Assembly (NCBI GenBank): GCA_034336665.1
Contig: CM067592.1
Span: 29,299,819 to 29,363,818, forward strand
DNA length: 64,000 nucleotides
Source of the DNA: Luscinia megarhynchos
Taxonomy: Eukaryota > Chordata > Aves > Passeriformes > Turdidae
Direction of reading: 5' to 3'
Part shown: positions 12,362 through 26,335 of the stretch, piece by piece
Layout of the letters: each line of letters starts with the position of its first letter
How positions within the stretch are numbered: the first letter of the stretch is position 1
The notes under the pieces: generated by a model
Told to the model about the DNA's origin: nothing
The model's database searches: none
The model's input: only the letters and a program-made list of their open reading frames with translations
Position numbers and translations under genes: made by a program

Positions 12362-14584
12362 GTATCGATAGGAAGATATCACCACCTGTGGGTTCAGCAA
12401 TGAGACTATTCTAATTGAGACTAATTCTATTATTATAGGGCATTTTTCCACTTTTTAACATTACACCTGTACTAGGGAATGAATTAAAGTGTTAGCTCCA
12501 CAGTATCAGTGAAATATGGTTAACTACTATTGCTATAAAAATCCTGTGTTCAAATATTACATACTAAGCTTGAAAGGAAATAATGACCTGTATTTCTATT
12601 CAACTCAGAAATAGCAGAACCGATGCAAGATGATCCTATGCAATGATTTACTGAAATAAAAGGTCCTCACAACTGCTCCCCTCCACTGCACCCAGATTCA
12701 AATGACTCTCTGATTTAAAGGAACATTCCTAAGCCCAGCATGAAACAGGGAAGATCAGATAGTTTTATACCTATGGGTTTTACTGCTCTGAGATTCAGAC
12801 TTTTAGTAAGATTTTTTCCATGTTTCTTTCTCTTCTTATCATGTAATATGTGATTACTCATTTATCACAAACTTTAATTTTTTTTTCCTATTCAGGGAAT
12901 GTCCTGTTTAGAAAAGGTACAATAGTTTGGGTTTTCTCATATAAAATTGAAACTTTCACTTGACCTGGTTTTTTTCACCCAATTATTCTTCATTGTTTCT
13001 GAATGTGAGGAGAGGAATTTATTCCACAATAACATGACAGATATAACAGCTTAAAGGCTGCATGTTTTCCAATAGGAATTTATGAAAAATGAACCCAAGT
13101 TAATTTATGCTATCATTTTCGTGTATTACTCACAGATCTTAGTCATCAGCTTGAGAATATCCACAGAAAAAATGTATGTGTAGAAAAAAGGAAAGCTGTT
13201 ACAGCTAAATCCCAAGTGACAGATATTCTTGTAATGAAATAAAAATTGAGAGACTTTACCGGATTTTAGAAGTGCTGAAAGTGAATATGTGAAGTTAAAT
13301 TCCTTGCTAATATAACTCCAAAGGATTTGGTGGACTCTGCAGATAATTTGTTTCTTAATCTACATAACTGCTTTCAGTAGGAATGGAACTAAATCACTAA
13401 AAAAATTATGAAACATTTTTAATAACTGCAAAAATTGCTTATACATCTTAGGTGTTAAATACTTGGGGTCACTTTCCATTTTGATTTGAAATAAAGATTT
13501 GACGGTATTTTAATTACATATATTTTGAAGCAATATTATAAAAACCAGGCATAATTTTTGGTGAAAGTAAAATTATTTAAACAAAAAGAAGACCTCCATA
13601 ATTTCTAAAAAATGTCACACTTTTAAAAAAGGAAGAAATAAAGAGATAACTCTGCCAAAAGTCTTTAGCGAGTTTGGTGAAAAGGTATTTAAAACCTTTT
13701 TTTTCTTGGTGTACCTCACTTTCCTGACATTACACATCTTCTTCCAGTATAGCAGACAAACTGTACAGGAAAGGAAGTTCCAGAATAAGTAGTAAATGCA
13801 AAGTCTGATGTACATAAAATACACTGGCTTATTTACTGGCAAAATGCTGTAAGATGCAGCATTTGCCTTACAGCTCAAGAAGTTTTACATATTAAGGACT
13901 GTGTTTTTTAAAAAAAATACAAAATCTATGTGTGTACATACATGTGAATAATTATACGAAATAGCACAATATTGATCAAGTTTTGGGTTTTCTGTTTCTT
14001 TGAAGAAGATTTTAAGAAACAATATTATGTCACAAATCACTGTGAAGACACATAGTCAAATCACTCATTACTCTAATGATCCTTAACTCTTGTTATCTAG
14101 TGATAAGAAGATCTTCAGGGACCATTGTAAGCCAAGTTGTATATTAGCTATAGAAATTCTGAGAGGCCTAGCTTGCAGATCAATATGTACTCCTTTGTTA
14201 TGGCTCTATGTTAAGTGAATAAGTTTATTGATTTGAAAAAATATGTGCTCTTTCACACACATATCGGTACTTAGATGCCAAATTGTCCAAGAGGTAACAT
14301 GTCAAGAAAGTATTTTATTTTAATGACTGCAAAAATGTTCAACACTTTTTCCCATGTTCAGTGATTAATTCAGGTTCTTAAAAACAGTTGTGCATAATTA
14401 CTTCATTTTTCTAAGTTTTATCATAAATATTGATTTCCAAGAGAAAAGAGGAGAAAGACTTGATACACCTCTTTCAATTTTGATTCCGAACTTTGCACTC
14501 TTCTTTTGGCCAAGAAAGAGGGACATTCATAAAAAACCAGAATATAATACTGAAATAGTAGTATTTATTTACATGCCCACACGC
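12362..14584. other. AT-rich stretch, nothing recognised
   Basis: About 2.2 kb of AT-rich sequence. I see no repeat-family signature. The minus-strand open frame at 13615-13878 and the start of the plus-strand frame at 14390 match nothing I know. Confidence 0.5.
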
Positions 14585-14744
<160 letters not shown>

Positions 14745-14976
14745 GGACAATTAATGTACATCTAGTAAAATCATTAGATGATAACTGGAAAACAACATAG
14801 TAATAAAACATTTCTGATTGAATAATATTTGGAAAAAGATCATGGATATGATATCTTACTTCCAGGATAAGAAAAGTATAATTCTGTTAAGATTATGTGA
14901 TGGGAGTAAGAAAAATATGGTACTTGAAGCTTGGTCAAAATTTGATGTATTTATTTTAAAAAATCTGATGAAGAAG
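14745..14976. other. Short AT-rich spacer
   Basis: AT-rich DNA between the ATGTAT array and the CR1 fragment. Nothing further is recognised. Confidence 0.4.
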
Positions 14977-15210
14977 CATAAAATAATTGAGACTGGGAAG
15001 GACCTTTTAGATCATCAAGTCCATCCATCAACACAGCACGACCACCACGTCCAATGCTAAACCATGTCCTCAAGTGCCATTTCCCCACATTTTTTAAACA
15101 CTTCCACTTCACCACTTTCCTGGGCAACCTGTTCCAGTGCTTGACAAATCTTTCTACAAAGAAATCTTTCCCAATATGTAATCTAAGCCTCCCCCAGAAC
15201 AACCTGAAAA
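14977..15210 (-). mobile_element. CR1 LINE 3'-end fragment
   Basis: The plus strand reads as the reverse complement of a CR1 3' region. The 3' end comes first (ACTGGGAAGGACCTTTTAGA, then ATCATCAAGTCC). Next come landmarks that recur in avian CR1s: CCACTTTCCTGGGCAACCTG, TTCCAGTGCTTGAC, and AAAGAAATCTTTCCCAATAT. About 235 bp remain, all from the last part of the coding region and the 3' UTR, which is ordinary 5' truncation for this non-LTR retrotransposon. Numerous substitutions indicate an old copy. Subfamily not assigned. Confidence 0.85.
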
Positions 15211-18200
15211 GTAATTAATAAGCAATGACTTTTGCACAAATGACATGCAGTTTTGAATGACATAAAACATTTTGCTTTACTGTTGAATTATGGCACAAAC
15301 CTACATAAATACTAGAAGATACGCTTCAAATGCTGCCACAGAAAGTTACCTGAGAAATCTATATGCAATAATTTTGTTTGTTTCTCTTTAATTAGCTTCC
15401 TATGAGAGAGAGAAGAAAAAACACAGCAAAAGAAAAAAACAAACAAAAAAAAATTCCAAAACCAAAACAAAAATACTAATTCTAAAGAGAGAGAGAAGTA
15501 ACAGAGTGTTAATGAGATTCAAACAATAAAGCTATGATGGACTGTGGATAAAACAAAAATGCCACTTTATCTGAATTTTAATCAGTGAGATCACAATTTT
15601 GATGAACACACCAGAGGGACAGTTTTGTGCTCTGCTTCTACAGTGAATGGAAAGAAGTAAAATGAGCAGTTTTATATTGAGCATTTAGTGACAGATGATG
15701 CATCCTTTGAGATTAAAATTAGAACAATAGGGAAGTAGATGCTTGCATAGCAAGAGAAGTGCTCCAATATAACTTCAAGGAAAGACAGATATCCAAATGT
15801 AACTATTAGCAACATTTATTAATACATTAGAAAAATAATTTCTCATTTATAATTTGAAATATGTTGGAATTTGAAGTGCTGAAGTAACTTCTGCTTAAAT
15901 CATTATGAAACAAGGGTAGAAAACACGGATGGGGAAAAGAAATCCTCATGCTGCCATTCTTCCCTTCAAATCCCAGTTAATCCATGAAGAGCATTCTGGA
16001 TTTCACACGTATGGAAAAGCCTCACTTTAATAAGGATAATATGATTACTAAAAGGTAATTTGTTTAAAAATTAGTTGTTTAGTGTTTTAAGGAGCATATT
16101 AAAAAATCTGTAAATAATAGTTGTAAAAAAAAAGAGAAGGATATTGTTACATACTGAGAAGAACTTCAAAGGTTCTTCTCAAGTATGGCTTGCAAAAATT
16201 CTACAAAATATATTGAACCAGTGTTCCAAGAAAAACAAAGCATTTGTTATTGAAAATGTTAGATTAATAAATAATAGAATTATTTATCAATTCACTACAA
16301 AGAGGTCATATCTCTGCTCTGGAATTAGCCAATGTGCCCAGTAATTTATGGATTATTTTACTTGGCCAACATCTTGCCAAAAAATAGCTTAAAAAAAAAA
16401 AGGAAATAAAAACAGATATGGAAACCTGAAATATAGATTGAAGAAATGGAGTGAAGAACAGTGAAACTAGTCAAAGCTCTGAAATTAAGAAGGACATTCG
16501 GAAAAAATCTAAACTTCAAAAGTAATACCATGACTTTGGCTTTCTTGTATAAAAGTGAAGGAGAGCTTTGAAAATGACAGAGTTGTTTTTAATAAATGGC
16601 ACTGCAAGAAACACTACTGAAATAGCTATTTAGTTGGCATACTTTTAAAATAGCTGGAAACATGGATGGGGAAACATGGAAAGGGAAAATGGATGCAAGA
16701 ATGATACAAAACCTCTTTTACAGTAAGATGATTAGAGAAATTATTAACATATATTTAGCTTTTTAGTGTCTAAGGAATTTATGATAAAAAAGTCGCTTCA
16801 CCTATCATCAGTGTAATGCTGCTTCTGAGGTAAAATAAGGCTTCATTTTAACAATATAAGAAGTGTTATAAATCAATCACCTAATGACTTTGGCATGCAA
16901 TCAAACACTTCACAGATGGAAATGAAGGGAAATATTTCAAGTTTAAGAGGACAGCTATGTCTGAGACTAGGTGAAATTATTCAGAGTTTGATGTCTCTGT
17001 GTAACTAAATGGAAGGTTTCATTTGTGTCAATGTAATGGAGATTACTATATCTCCCTATTTTAAAAGCATGTTGTAATAGTTCAATACAACCCAAAAGAA
17101 AAGTGTAGCACCTTACAGAAAGATGCTAGCCTGAAGACATTGCTATCAGGTCTCAACTTTAATTCAGTGTCTTTAGTTAAGGTTCTTGAAGGCCTTTGAT
17201 AACTAAACAGCTGCAGGTACTACAGCAGTACAAGGTATTGGATAATCAAATTATAACTATGAATACTGAATTTTCACTGTAATTTCAGAGCTAGCACACT
17301 CTTTCTATGGATAAAATATTCTTTTGTATCGTGGAGAAAGAAAAACAACAGGTTTAGTGTAAAGTCAGGAAACACATACCATTAATGCAAGGGTGAAGAT
17401 GAACAGAAATTTGATTGTGAATAATTTTTATGGGAAAAACAGTTGTTCAGGTGCGTGACACTCATAATGTGGAGGCAAGACAACATGTATATATAAGGGT
17501 GAAAAATACAAATATTTTTGCAGATTTATTCATCAACATTTTACAAAATCCTGTGGCCTTTATCCCTGTGTTGACCATTCACTTAGTAGTTGCACTTAAT
17601 GATCCTTGTGAGTCCCTTCCTATTGACAGTATTCTGCGAATATTCTGTGAAGTAAAATTAAGTATCGATGGCAGCATTAGAAAACTAAGCCCTGGGCAAA
17701 AGGCACAAAGGTCCCAAATTTGCAAAACATTCTGTGAGGTACTACATATTACTGAGAGATCATAACCTTATTCATGTGTCTCGTTTGAAAGATGGCCTCT
17801 GTGGTTGCACAGTGACTATCACTTGGCTTGTTTACTGATTGACAGGGAAGTGTGCCACTACTGGATCACCCACATAGATGAGAAGGTTGCAGGAAGGGAA
17901 ATAATACATTAGGTTGACCTGCAAGAGCTGCAAGAGCCAGCTAGGGTGTGAAAATAAGATTCATATGAATTACAATACATTTCTGGTGACTTTCTGAAAG
18001 AACCTTAACAGGCGAGTTCCACTTGTTTAATTCAGTTGCTGTTATGACCGAGTAGAAAGTCTGAACTTGTGAGCTCTTTAAAGCTTTTCTTTTGCTGTTT
18101 CCTTGCACTATACAACAATATTTAAAATTGTAAACAGTAAGGAAGATTGGGTCAAAAGGTTATTTTCTGTATGATTCTAATTAAAAACCAAGATTTTCTA

Positions 18201-19255
18201 CTTAAAATGGCAGCATAAATTTTCCGTATGAAAAAGGAAAACAGATTTCTTAGGTAATTTTAGTTAATAGTCCTGTTTCTCATAAAGGGTATACTGACTA
18301 ACCACTTCTAAAACATTTTAAGCAGAAGGGTAGTCACTATGGAAACAAATTATATCAGGTTATTCAATTAAATTACATCTTGGTGATGTAAAACTTCCCA
18401 TTCTACACATTTCAATGGTTGCATTGGTATGGTCCTTTACCATTATGAGGAAAAAAGAAACCTCTTATTAATTTGGAGAACTTAGGTAAGAATATAAAGG
18501 TATAAAAATGTTTACTGTAGCAACCATCTCTGAAAAAGTACTCATAAGAAAATCCTGTAAATCTTAAAAAAGGCAATGCCTGAAAATAAAATGCTTAATG
18601 TTTGCACTTGTAATCAAATCCCAATTGGACAACCTTGCGTGAAATACAACCTTAACACAAATTCCTAACACTGGACTGATAAAGAGATTTTTCAAGTGAT
18701 CATGGCAATAATCAACATTCTATCTATAGAATAAAATTTCCTGGAACTAATACAAATTAATCACTCAAAATCTCTGGATAAGATATGGGATACCTGTGAA
18801 AGAGCCATATTTTTACGTCACGTAGACACTGATGTAATGATTCACAGCCTATTAATAAAAATCTTTCTCTAAACAATAAATATATGTGTATCACTATATA
18901 TAGCTTAGAGAAAAAAAAAATATATATATTACCTGTAGTTGTTGAAAAACTTTCTACAGAAATATTGATCAGATTGATGCTAATCCTTTCTTTTTTTTAA
19001 TCACCACACTGCTTAATGCAGACCAAAGACAAATAATGAATAATTAAACAACTCTTTTATTATTGTCTTGTGAGGGATTAATTTAATAAGGTGAGTTATG
19101 GACATATAGTCTGGTTACATTTTCAGCAAACCAAGTAGTAAGTAAGAATGTCATGTGGAGAAAAGACCTTTATGCTTTCACCTGGGTAAATTTGCCATCT
19201 TTTACATTGTCTCAGAAAATGGAAAAACACACATTCTGCTTGCTCAGGTCCATAT
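15211..19255. other. AT-rich stretch, nothing recognised
   Basis: About 4 kb of AT-rich DNA with A-rich patches near 15415-15470 and 16391-16402. The plus-strand open frame at 17430-17765 (111 codons) has mixed composition and is not a repeat artefact, but I recognise no domain, signal peptide or exon boundaries. I do not call it a gene. Confidence 0.5.
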
Positions 19256-19303
19256 CAACACACACACACACACACACACACATTTCCTGACACACACACA
19301 CAC
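19256..19303. repeat. CA dinucleotide microsatellite (two blocks)
   Basis: About 13 CA units to 19282, an interruption (TTTCCTGA), then about seven more to 19303. The Thr-His run in the overlapping open frame is its translation. Confidence 0.95.
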
Positions 19304-22300
19304 TTCCTCAGTCGGTAAGAATTCAGGCTACTGCTTGTATTATCTACTTCACCATGATTGATTAGCAAATGTTGCTGTTTCAAGCTCAGTGTATTTTTGT
19401 TTCACCAGTCTAGTTAAAAGCATTGCTCAACAGTAAATTATCCTGTCTGGAAGGAAAGAGGCTTGGAAAAATGAAGCCAGAGCTATTGCAATTATTTGTA
19501 CTGGTTCTCTTCTTCCGTAGCCTTAAGAAATATTTCAAAATTGACTAAAAATCCTTTACCTCGAAAGTTTATCTTCTTATAGATTGGAAGCAAATGATTT
19601 AATTCCTATGAATTATCATCATAAATATTACTCATGGGTTTGAAATCCATTATAATGATTGCCCAATTTTATTTTTCTGGAGAAAATCAACTTCTGAGTC
19701 AGATGAGTCCTCATTTGCTAAGATATGACACCCATTTTCTTCTCTAGTGGACTCTCCAGAACTCCATCATAGAAACTGTCAAATCTTTTTGAAAATACAG
19801 GATTGTTTCACAATAAACTGTGAACGGTTTCTGAGGAATTAGGATAACATGCAGGCACTCCACTGATAACTGTTACTACTGTCTGAGTCAGAAAAAAAAA
19901 GGCATATGTGTACAAGAGCTTTCACTTGTTCCTTTTCCCAAGTACTATCTTTCTTGTTGCTGCTTCAGGAGAAGTTTTTATAGTCACATTGGAAAGTTGT
20001 AAACACCCTGACTCAAGGCATGTCCCTTTTGCTTTCTGGAGTGCCTCACTCTAGATCTGTTTATGAAGAACCTTTACAAACAAGCTGTTTCTCAGAGGTT
20101 TTATAGCAGCTTTCTTCTTCTTTGTACTGTGCTATCATTTTCAAATGCAAATGGCTTCATTTTGAAACTATATTTCTATTTCTACTTTCCATGTTTTAGA
20201 ATTTCTTGAGTGCAAAATTGCATAATAATCTTTTTTAATGTAGCTTATATTTCTTTCAATACTCAGATACTGCTATGAAATAACATATTTATAAATTATT
20301 ACCACTTGTCCCAGATTCAAATCAGCAGTGAATTTAACAATTATGCTTCCATAATTCTGTAGAAACAGATCAAGAATTTGTTCTGTTAAACTTTATAGAT
20401 TTGCTCATTTGCAAACGAAACACTGGCAAGGTTAAGAACGAGGAACATTTCCATTACATTGGCTACTCCATGGCACTATTCTTCTCACATCACACAAGAA
20501 ATGGAACTAAAAACTGAAAACCCCCTTGTGTTTTCACCACTATGTCCCTGGTAGCTGTTCCTCAGTTTCCCCTATATCGGTGTTGCTTGGAAATCTGCTG
20601 CACCTGAAGGAGATAAAAAATACATTTAAGCTTACATACCCACAGCATTCTGAGATACTTCACATTGTGAAAGTTATTTATATGCTGTTTGCATCTTCAT
20701 TAAATTTCTGAAATGCCAATACATTTTTATTAAGTATATGTTTTACTTAAGAGTACTATAAATTGTCTGGCACCCCACCCAAGGATAAATTTAATACTTG
20801 CAAATGGATATTGAACAGTGGATACATAGCGAATGGACAGGCTGACGAATCAATTTCCTGTTTTCCAATGTACTATAGTCTATAGTCTAATATATTTTGT
20901 ATAATAAATCTATCAGTTCAAAGGATACTTCACCAGATCTACATTTGTTTTAGCAGTTTTTCACAATAGTTCCTTATAAATGATTTTTTTTTGCCAAATA
21001 TAATCTAGCTATCACCACTCCTTTTCTCTGAATAACCACTATTTTAGCTTCAATGCTATTACATGCAAGTTTTCAAAGTGTGTCTTGCTGTAGGCTAAAT
21101 TTCTGGATATGCAGGGTTTAAAAACTGCAATACTATTGAGCTAGGCAGATACCTTGCAATCCACCTTAAGTAGCACTGCACTGTTGTTTGTTTGTTTGTT
21201 TTTTCTTTAACCTGCATTCCTCTTGGGAGCATCTGATGGCTCTGCTGAAGCATTGTTTGGTGTTCTTAGTTTTAGCTCACTGATTTGCCTGTTTGTTTTC
21301 CTTGTGTTGCTGACAGTACTTTTTCTTTTTTTTTTTTCAGTGTACCATCCACACATTTAGGTGTCAGATTATTGAGCAATTGCAGGATATGTTTCTGAAA
21401 TGGAACATGGAGTATTTAAAAGAGATAATATCAAGCAGAAAACAGAACCAGAAAATATAAATATAGTGTATATATACACATATATAAAAGGACAAATCTC
21501 ATTCCCACTATCCAATGTTTTACCTAGTATTCCTGGAAAATAGAGACACTATTTATTACTAATATTCATTCATATTGGCTTTATTTATTTTCCTTTTTGC
21601 AAGGCTCAGAATTTTGGACATTATTTTTTGTATACGGCTGGCAAACTTTAAAAGGCTGTTGTAGTAAATTTTTGGTCAGTGATCACTCCAGCAATCAGAT
21701 TTCAATAACTAATTCAAGTTACATCAGGCTAATTTCTATTCTGTCAATTCTTTATATTACATAGGTTTCAAGTCCTTGTGCTTCTCAAGGTTCACTTACT
21801 TTCATTGTATTCTTTCTGGTATTTGCCCTGTTCCATTGTGGCACTGTATATACTGAATTGCTGCAATGAATAAATCTTAAAAGTGTGGTAAAAAGTAAAA
21901 GTGTCTTAAAATGTGGTAGTAAAAATCAACAATTAAAAATAAATTGCAATCCTAAATTTGAAAAATAGGTACTGGACTCATTGAAAAAGTATTACATCAT
22001 GTTTAAGTATTCTAGTGGTTAGAAAATAGCACAGTTCCTTTAATTTTTTCTTAATTTTTTTTTTTTTTAGATTTCCCTTGAGTAAAGCAGCAAACAACTT
22101 GCTTTTTGTATAAGCTGGTCATGCAGTCTAAACAAGTAGAAAATGATGATTTATCCAACAAGGGTCTTTAACCTACTCCTGCAATACATTCGAGTTTTAG
22201 GCAAAAAACTGGACAATGCTTTTGATCTTTTACAGAGTGACATGAGTTGAATACACTCATGATTCACTCCATTACTTCAAATGCATAGTTTGCAGCACTT

Positions 22301-24741
22301 ACTGTGGAGTGTTTGGACTTGAATCATGAATTTTATCACAGAATTTTAGCTGAAAAAATGCATGATACAAGCTACTTTTGCATAACAACAATTTCCAATG
22401 TCTTCTTCATGACCTTGCTCCCCTTGATATATCTCGCTTCTGTGGGACAATTTTTGCAACTCTGCTTGCCACAACTTTCTGTACTAGTTCAAGACAACAG
22501 GACATATTGTAAATATCCTTACTCACTGACCCACTCCAAATGTCAGCAAATACAGCTATTTTAAATGTGTTACCCAGCAGCATTTGCTTTAGATGGGCAT
22601 TCTCAAACAGCATTGCTATGAAATGAAAAATTTTTCCTCATGGAAAGGCTCACATTTGTGCAAGCAGACTCAAAATAGATAGAACACAATTTCAACTGGG
22701 GGATAAGTGTCTTATCTTCTTTATTCTTGAAGAATTTGACGTTCAGGAGTGTTTGAGTAAGGCTTCAAATTTAGGGGTTTTTTTTCTCTTTCCTATAAAT
22801 AAAAGAATTATGCTGGTATAATGAAGGAGTAAAATTTCTAAAATGTCTTCATTTATTCGTACAAAAAAATTTCATTATTACAATTATAGGTTGAGTTTTT
22901 TGCTATTGTTTCAATTCGGTAATTAATTCTTTTGCAATTTACATATTTAGCTGAGTTTACAACTGTCAGTGTTTCTACACCTATCTTTACTTAAGTCTTC
23001 AGTGATGAATTCATCTTGGAATCTTTATTTTGGGAAGCGTGAGGTTGGGAAGAGACAAGTAGTGTTTTTTCGGGTTGGGCAGAAGGAGGAGCAGATGTCA
23101 GTTCTGTGCCTTTACTGATAGACTTTCGTCCTCCCCTTGGTGAATATTCACTTTTCTAAAACTATATTCTCAATAGCAATGTTTGTGTATTTCACCTTTG
23201 AATTATGACTTACTGTTTTTGATCTTTCAAGTACAAAACAAATTAGGTGACATTTGTCCATTCATAATTTGGTGAGGATGAAATTCCCTCCAAGGTTTGC
23301 AGCTGGATCAAGGCTTATTCTTCACTAAGATATCTCACAGACTTTATTCTTGCTTGGTTGAATATCTGCAAAAGTTTACTTTCCATTTCTACATAGAAAT
23401 TATGTTTTGTTTTTTCTTTTCCTTCCCCCCCCGTCCAAGTAAAGCCCAACTTATAGTACGAATATCCACGAGGTTCTGCTTCTTCAAATCCGAGACAGAA
23501 CAATGTTTCCTCTGTGAAGTCGGTCTTACTCAACCTGAATTATATAAACAATGCTGCTGCTATGCTGAGTATGTGGATCAGGTGGTGCTGCACTGTATTT
23601 TTTCTTCTTAAGAAGAAACAGGAGGACTGTTTATCTCAGAGCATGATGTATATTTCAAGATATTTGGCTTGTCCCCCTACATTTACACTGCTGCGTATCA
23701 TTTCTCCAGATGTCCCATTTTTCTTCTTTTTTTGTTTTATTTCTACTATATTTTCATAAATCAAAGTATCAGACTCACTTTCAGAAGCCATACTCTTTAC
23801 CATCTAACTCAAGGACTTATGAAAGTCAGATATACAGACTACTGATGTAAGCAGATGTTTCTCATCACAGAAGGCTTTAACCCTTTCAATGGATTTCTAG
23901 CATCTTAAAAGTATTCCTTTTCAAGGCCTTTAGAAATATTTCCTAAATAAATCTAACAACTTGCTAATTTTTGTAGTTAATACTTATTATTAATTAGTCT
24001 TATATGGTCACTGAGGTGGCTTTGCTGTCATCTCAGGCTAAAGTCTCTTCTAGTTTCATTCCTCTCTAAAGATGTTAAAAATTTATAAAGATCCCCTGTT
24101 GGAATGTCATGACATACATGTATTAATATTTATTTGATCCCTTGATAAAAGAAAGCATTTTTGAATTTTAACTTGTTTTTGTCTTCAGAATTAAGCATTA
24201 TGCACAATATTATGGTCTGAATAGACAATTGTATTAATATAAATCAATCATCCAAGTAATTAAAGATCTGTGGTATCCTGTCTGTAAATATTTGGAAATT
24301 GCAATACCTCTGATATACTTGGTAATTGACTAAATTTTAAGCACAAGTATTTTAATTTGCAAAAAAGTGTGAAGAGATTGGTATAAATAATGCTTTAAAT
24401 TTATTCCTATATAAAATTTGTCGAGGGGCTTTAGGAAACAGCAACAAAAAGTAATTAAAGATATGGTTCAATATAATCACTATTAAAGTCCCAGAGCATG
24501 CTGCCAAAATCTAGTACCATAAATTACCTGACCATGTGGATGTAGACTTTTTTTCTCCAGAAGATATGGCTATTTTGCCATATTTGCAATTTACTCTTAC
24601 ATTTTCAATTGTGCAGGTTTTGTCTTACTATTTCTGAAAAGAAATACTACAAAGAGTCGAGAACAGTCACTTCTGTGGAGCTGATCCAAATTGCTTCATC
24701 TATATACTTCTCAAAGATGATACTGGGTTATATTAAAGTAC
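19304..24741. other. AT-rich stretch, nothing recognised
   Basis: About 5.4 kb. It contains a GTTT run near 21186-21205 and a TA/CA-rich patch near 21463-21488. There are also T-runs near 21327-21339 and 22056-22069. Open frames up to 104 codons (23297-23611, + strand) do not resemble a known family. The stretch around 23430-23600 has slightly more C and G than its surroundings but no defined feature. Confidence 0.5.
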
Positions 24742-25752
24742 AACACAATCATCAGGTGTGGTCAACACAGGTTCAGAAAGGGAAAATCCTCTCTCATTTG
24801 ATATTTTTCTACAATAAAATACCACCATCCTGCTGGTGGATGAAGGGGGCACAGTGAAAGCAGTTTATCTGGATTTAAGTAACATTTTTGATAGTGTCTG
24901 TCACAGAAGTCTTCTGAATGAGTTATACACCTGTGAAGAACTGGCTGTGTCTGGACGCAGCTAGCCAGTGGTGTTTCTCAAGCCTCAACTTTGGGGACAG
25001 TTCTGTTCAGCATTTTTATAAATGGTGTATATATGCAAAACATGAATGCTCCATCAGCACATTTATCAATTATACTTACCAGGAATCTTTGCAGAAAAAG
25101 CTGGGTAGATCATAACATTAAGTAATCATCAATTACATGAAATTTAGTAAGAGTCAGATTCTGGGTTTGAGACAGAGTGAACACAAGTTTAAATTGCGAG
25201 AAGAGTGGCTGGAGAGCAGCTCTGGGGTTAAGAATGCAGTATGCTGATCAAAAGGATTTATTGAATTCAGTGTTGGTGGAGCCTCACCTTGAGTACTGTG
25301 CACACTGTGGTTCCCAATTTAAGAATGTTAAGGTCTTTGAATGCATCTGGAGGTATGCAACAAAGCTGGTGGAAGCAGTGGAAAGCATGTCCTGTGAGGA
25401 GTGACTAAGTCTAATCACCTTAGCTTGTCTAGTTTGGAGAAAAGGAGCTTGTGAGGATACTCCCTCCAGAGAGGTAGCACTCTGCAGCTTCTCGAGAAGG
25501 AAAAATAGACACAATGATGCTGATATCTTCTCCCTATATCCAGGCACAGTACACATGAGAGGATGAGACTTGACATTAGGAATCATTAACAGAGTCATGA
25601 AACACTGAGAAAAGTTTCATTAAGAGGTTGTTGATGGCCAAGGCCTGTCAGAGTTCAAGAGGCATTTGGAAAATGCCCTTCAAAACATGCTTTAATTTTG
25701 ATCAGTCTTGAAGTGATCAGGCAGCTGGAGAAGATAATTGTAGCTCTGGAAC
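24742..25752 (+). mobile_element. CR1 LINE, 5'-truncated and degenerate
   Basis: About 1 kb of plus-strand CR1. At 24863-24916 the frame still reads VYLDLSNIFDSVCH, a decayed form of reverse-transcriptase box A (usual form YLDFxKAFDTV). Further on, the CR1 landmarks for the hydrophilic C-terminal region are present: CTTGAGTACTGTG at about 25289, then AGGAGTGACTAAG. The copy runs to the 3' terminus, where CTCTGGAACTATTCTATTCT leads directly into a TTCTA array. Stops, frameshifts and deletions show it is dead. Open frames at 24609-24857, 24918-25115 and 25177-25404 are fragments of this element. Confidence 0.85.
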
Positions 25753-25970
25753 TATTCTATTCTCTTCTATTCTATTCTATTCTATTCTATTCTATTCTAT
25801 TCTATTCTATTCTATTCTATTCTATTCTATTCTATTCTATTCTATTCTATTCTATTCTATTCTATTCTATTCTATTCTATTCTATTCTATTCTATTCTAT
25901 TCTATTCTATTCTATTCTATTCTATTCTATTCTATTCTATTCTATTCTATTCTATTCTATTCTATTCTAT
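25753..25970. repeat. TTCTA pentanucleotide array, about 43 units
   Basis: About 218 bp of TTCTA units, nearly perfect after an initial TTCTC variant. It directly abuts the 3' end of the CR1 copy. CR1 elements end in short tandem repeats of the ATTCT/ATTCTATGA type, so the array probably grew from that tail. The open frame across it encodes a Leu-Phe-Tyr-Ser-Ile repeat and is an artefact. Confidence 0.97.
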
Positions 25971-26335
25971 CCCAACTTTAACCCAACAGGGTAAAATCAA
26001 GTCAGGGAGCCCTCAGCAGGGCAGGCTGTCTAAGAAGTGATTAAAAGGTAATTAGGTACAAGTAAAGCTACAGACATCCAATTCTTCTTCAAGACATCTA
26101 TGGTGCTTATCCTGGAACATTGGGATAGAACACTGATGGAACAATTCTATAATTTTTTCCAAGACTACAAGGAAGTTCACTGTATTCTCATATTCTGTCT
26201 AATGAAAACTTCTTAAAGAAGGCAGGTTAAATAGATGTATTTAGTTATGTGAATGACCTGTGCACAAATTAGAATTCCAAACTTGTAACAGAAGCACTTG
26301 AAATTATTTTTCTGGGTGGAAAATAGAATGAGGAG
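25971..26335. other. Spacer between CR1-linked array and LTR
   Basis: About 365 bp without a recognised gene. It begins with CCCAACTTTAACCCAACAGG straight after the array and contains no further element that I can name. Confidence 0.4.

Noticed and set aside
12101..12451. Open frames on both strands over the GAGAAA array
   Set aside because: Dipeptide translation of a microsatellite.
17430..17765. 111-codon plus-strand open frame
   Set aside because: Balanced composition but no recognised homology, splice context or promoter.
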